Shown here in pieces: positions 6,225-7,550 of a stretch of DNA of 7,550 nucleotides. Position 1 is the first letter of the stretch, and every line of letters begins with the position of its first letter. The stretch is from an uncultured Burkholderiaceae bacterium (GTDB lineage: Bacteria; Pseudomonadota; Gammaproteobacteria; Burkholderiales; Burkholderiaceae), in assembly GCA_937871985.1 (NCBI GenBank), contig CALMPB010000064.1, positions 1 through 7,550 of the forward strand, given 5' to 3'. The translations under genes and the position numbers were made by a program. The notes beneath the pieces are model-generated. The model did no database searches. It had not been told where the DNA came from and saw nothing but the letters and a program-made list of their open reading frames with translations.

Positions 6225-6450
6225 TAGCGCCTGCTTCGAACACGCAGCGAAGGCACGCGTTCTCTAAGCGCCTCCGCTGGTTCTGACCTGCCCCTGGCAG
6301 CCTCGCGAAGGAGCCGTGCCGCCATGGTGTCCGTTCCTGCCGGAGCCGTTATTTGGTGAATGTCTCGGGCGCGGCAGGAAGGTCCCATTTCACGGCATAA
6401 TCCCGGCCTCGGGCTGTGGGTCTTTGAAGCGGGGGTATTCGGCTCACTGA
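6225..6450. other. Gene-free junction between the FRG gene and the LysR remnant
   Basis: Apart from the hairpin at 6232-6255, nothing here is an intact gene. On the minus strand a frame ends at 6349-6351 (TAA) with the protein-like tail GRDYAVKWDLPAAPETFTK. Its upstream continuation beyond about 6440 runs into sequence that clearly codes the LysR fragment on the other strand. The tail may be the end of a gene that was divergent from the LysR gene before a deletion. The identity of that protein is unknown. Confidence 0.35.
6232..6265 (+). terminator. Possible terminator after the FRG gene
   Basis: TGCTTCG (6232-6238) can pair with CGAAGGCA (6248-6255), with one bulged base and a 9-nt loop, 7 bp after the stop of the FRG gene. 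Only a broken T tract (GTTCTCT) follows, so this is a weak call. Confidence 0.3.
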
Positions 6451-6834
6451 CGGAAGGGCACGCCGTCGCCGCCGTCGGATCTTCGGGAGCACGATTGCCT
6501 GGGATTTAATTTCCGAAAGGCAGGCACCGGCTGGCCAATGAAGACCGGGACCGAAGTCTCCGAGCAACCCGTTTCGAGGTCGGTGCTCGTCAACAACGGC
6601 GAAACATTGCGGCAGATGGCGCTGGAAGGTCTGGGGATTGCGCGGCTGGGCCGCTTCCATGTCGAGGAAAATCTTGCGCGTGGCGCCCTCGTGCCGCTTC
6701 TGGAAAGATACAACCCGGGCGACTTAGAACCCGTTCATGCGATTTACGTTGGAGGCGGCCCCACGCCCCCGCGGGTGAAGGCATTCATTGATCACCTGGC
6801 AGTGAGCGTCAGGGCATCGGGACTGTTTAATTGA
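6451..6834 (+). pseudogene. LysR-type regulator remnant, C-terminal effector-binding domain only
   Basis: The frame after a TGA at 6448-6450 reads GTPSPPSDLREHDCLGFNFR, then VNNGETLRQMALEGLGIARL and GALVPLLERY, ending with TGA at 6832-6834. These are typical blocks of the second half of the LysR substrate-binding domain: the P-x-DL-x-x-HDCL segment, the G-x-GIA-x-L loop and the short C-terminal helix. A full regulator has about 300 residues, and the N-terminal 170 or so, including the winged helix-turn-helix, are missing. Coding-like sequence begins well before ATG 6538, so a gene called from that ATG would be only part of the remnant. No LysR-like sequence is found upstream of the TGA in any plus frame. 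It cannot bind DNA as a normal LysR protein and is probably non-functional. Immediately downstream is a 7-bp inverted repeat (GATGGCT 6833-6839, AGCCATC 6852-6858) without a T run. Confidence 0.75.
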
Positions 6835-6989
6835 TGGCTGGATGTAGGGAAAGCCATCTACCGAGCCATTCGACCCGCCCAATATTAATCCCCAGACGAG
6901 GCCCGCACTCCGCTAATCTACGCCGCGATCTGAGCCAAATGTTCTGACGACGGACACATCGCCCGGCAGTTCCGACGTGCGAGGATTGG

Positions 6990-7550
6990 CTACAGCATGC
7001 CCGCAAACCGGAGCAGCTTCTCCAACGAGTCGACTGGACCGCCCGGCAGTGCGGCATCGGCGGGCGCCCATCGCGCAACGCCGGCGCCGCCGTGCCAGTA
7101 GGAATCTGGGTCGTTCACCACCAGCCCGACCAGTGTGTCGGCCACGAGCACGCTGCCCAGCGGCCCTAGGTGCTTGCCCTGCGCGCGCACCTCCGCCTCT
7201 TTGAGGATATAGTACCACAGCGGCGTCGCGCCATCGGCCAAGCCAGCGGTATCGAGTGCGTCACCGGCCGTTCCAGATGCCAGCTCGTGGTGCGTAAGGG
7301 GGTCGGCCAGAGCGGGATATCGCCCGGCCTGCAGGGCTGCGACGCAGGCCTCTCCGGTCGGCAGCGAGAGGCGGTAGCCCCGCCGCAGGTTGCGCTTTGC
7401 CAAGTGCTTAAACACGCCTGCACCCTCGTTAACCATCTCGCCAAGCGTTGGGGCGATGAAGGTGTCGATGGCCCGGGCGGTGCGGTTCGGACGAGCCGGA
7501 TCAAGCTTGACGAAACGCTCCCACTCGATGACCCAGTTGCTCGGTAGCTT
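6990..7550 (-). CDS. Animal-type haem peroxidase, C-terminal part (5' end outside window)
   Basis: The minus-strand frame is open from the right edge to TAG at 6990-6992, giving 186 residues of the C-terminus. It begins KLPSNWVIEWERFV and continues with FIAPTLGEM, RRNLRRGYRLSLPTGEA-like sequence (RNLRRGYRLSLPTGEA), PLWYYILKEAEV, HLGPLGSVLVADTLVGLVV, DPDSYWH and a final LLRFAGML. These are strong signatures of bacterial members of the animal haem-peroxidase superfamily. Full proteins are usually 500 residues or more, so the haem-contacting N-terminal part lies outside the window. The ATG at 7434-7436 is internal and not the start. No frameshift is visible. Its gene converges with the LysR remnant across a 155-bp gap in which I see no clear terminator for either strand. 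Such enzymes use peroxide to oxidise small substrates or halides; the actual substrate cannot be deduced. Confidence 0.9.
   Translation of the reverse strand, partial: KLPSNWVIEWERFVKLDPARPNRTARAIDTFIAPTLGEMVNEGAGVFKHLAKRNLRRGYRLSLPTGEACVAALQAGRYPALADPLTHHELASGTAGDALDTAGLADGATPLWYYILKEAEVRAQGKHLGPLGSVLVADTLVGLVVNDPDSYWHGGAGVARWAPADAALPGGPVDSLEKLLRFAGML

Noticed and set aside
6265..6297. Segment with CTAAG near its start and GACCTGCCCC near its end, superficially like a second transposon end
   Set aside because: The orientation of CTAAG relative to the CCCC end is wrong for a Tn3-family terminal repeat and no transposase sequence lies next to it.
6833..6858. 7-bp inverted repeat GATGGCT...AGCCATC between the LysR remnant and the peroxidase gene
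   Set aside because: The stem is short, the loop is 12 nt and there is no T run on either strand, so I do not call it a terminator or operator.
7170..7547. Plus-strand open frame of 125 codons at the right edge
   Set aside because: It lies opposite the haem-peroxidase coding sequence, whose conserved motifs are unmistakable on the minus strand.

Overview
The window looks like accessory DNA from a GC-rich Gram-negative bacterium. An alphaproteobacterium, probably a sphingomonad, is my best guess. That rests on the GC-rich codon use, the Tn3-type transposase and remembered resemblance of several proteins to sphingomonad relatives; it is inference, because no rRNA or other phylogenetic marker is present. 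I see no tRNA, rRNA, CRISPR array or replication origin.

Region 1 (1-1669) is the right end of a Tn3-family transposon. It holds the C-terminal part of the TnpA transposase (2-472), then two tightly packed conserved hypothetical genes (515-1165 and 1162-1611, stop and start overlapping), then a 38-bp sequence with the form of a Tn3-type terminal inverted repeat (1632-1669, CTTAG...CCCC as read outwards). The two small genes are therefore inside the element and are passenger or accessory genes of the transposon.

Region 2 (1670-4985) is the flanking DNA. It holds a three-gene same-strand cluster: a four-helix inner-membrane protein whose 5' end abuts the transposon, a secreted HExxH/ExxxD zinc metalloprotease-like protein, and a secreted protein that combines a transglutaminase-like Cys-His-Asp triad with C-terminal TPR repeats. 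Gaps are 25 and 38 bp and a good intrinsic terminator (4949-4985) closes the unit. Together they suggest an uncharacterised cell-envelope module: a membrane protein with a periplasmic loop plus two exported proteins with protease-like active sites. This is the best candidate here for an undescribed system. The transposon sits where its promoter and first start codon would be expected.

Region 3 (4986-6265) contains a gene-free stretch and then a stand-alone cytoplasmic FRG-domain protein (5277-6224). Region 4 (6266-7550) looks decayed: a LysR-type regulator lacking its DNA-binding half (6451-6834), a possible remnant of a divergent minus-strand gene (6349-about 6440), and at the right edge the C-terminal part of an animal-type haem peroxidase on the minus strand (6990-7550, continuing outside the window).
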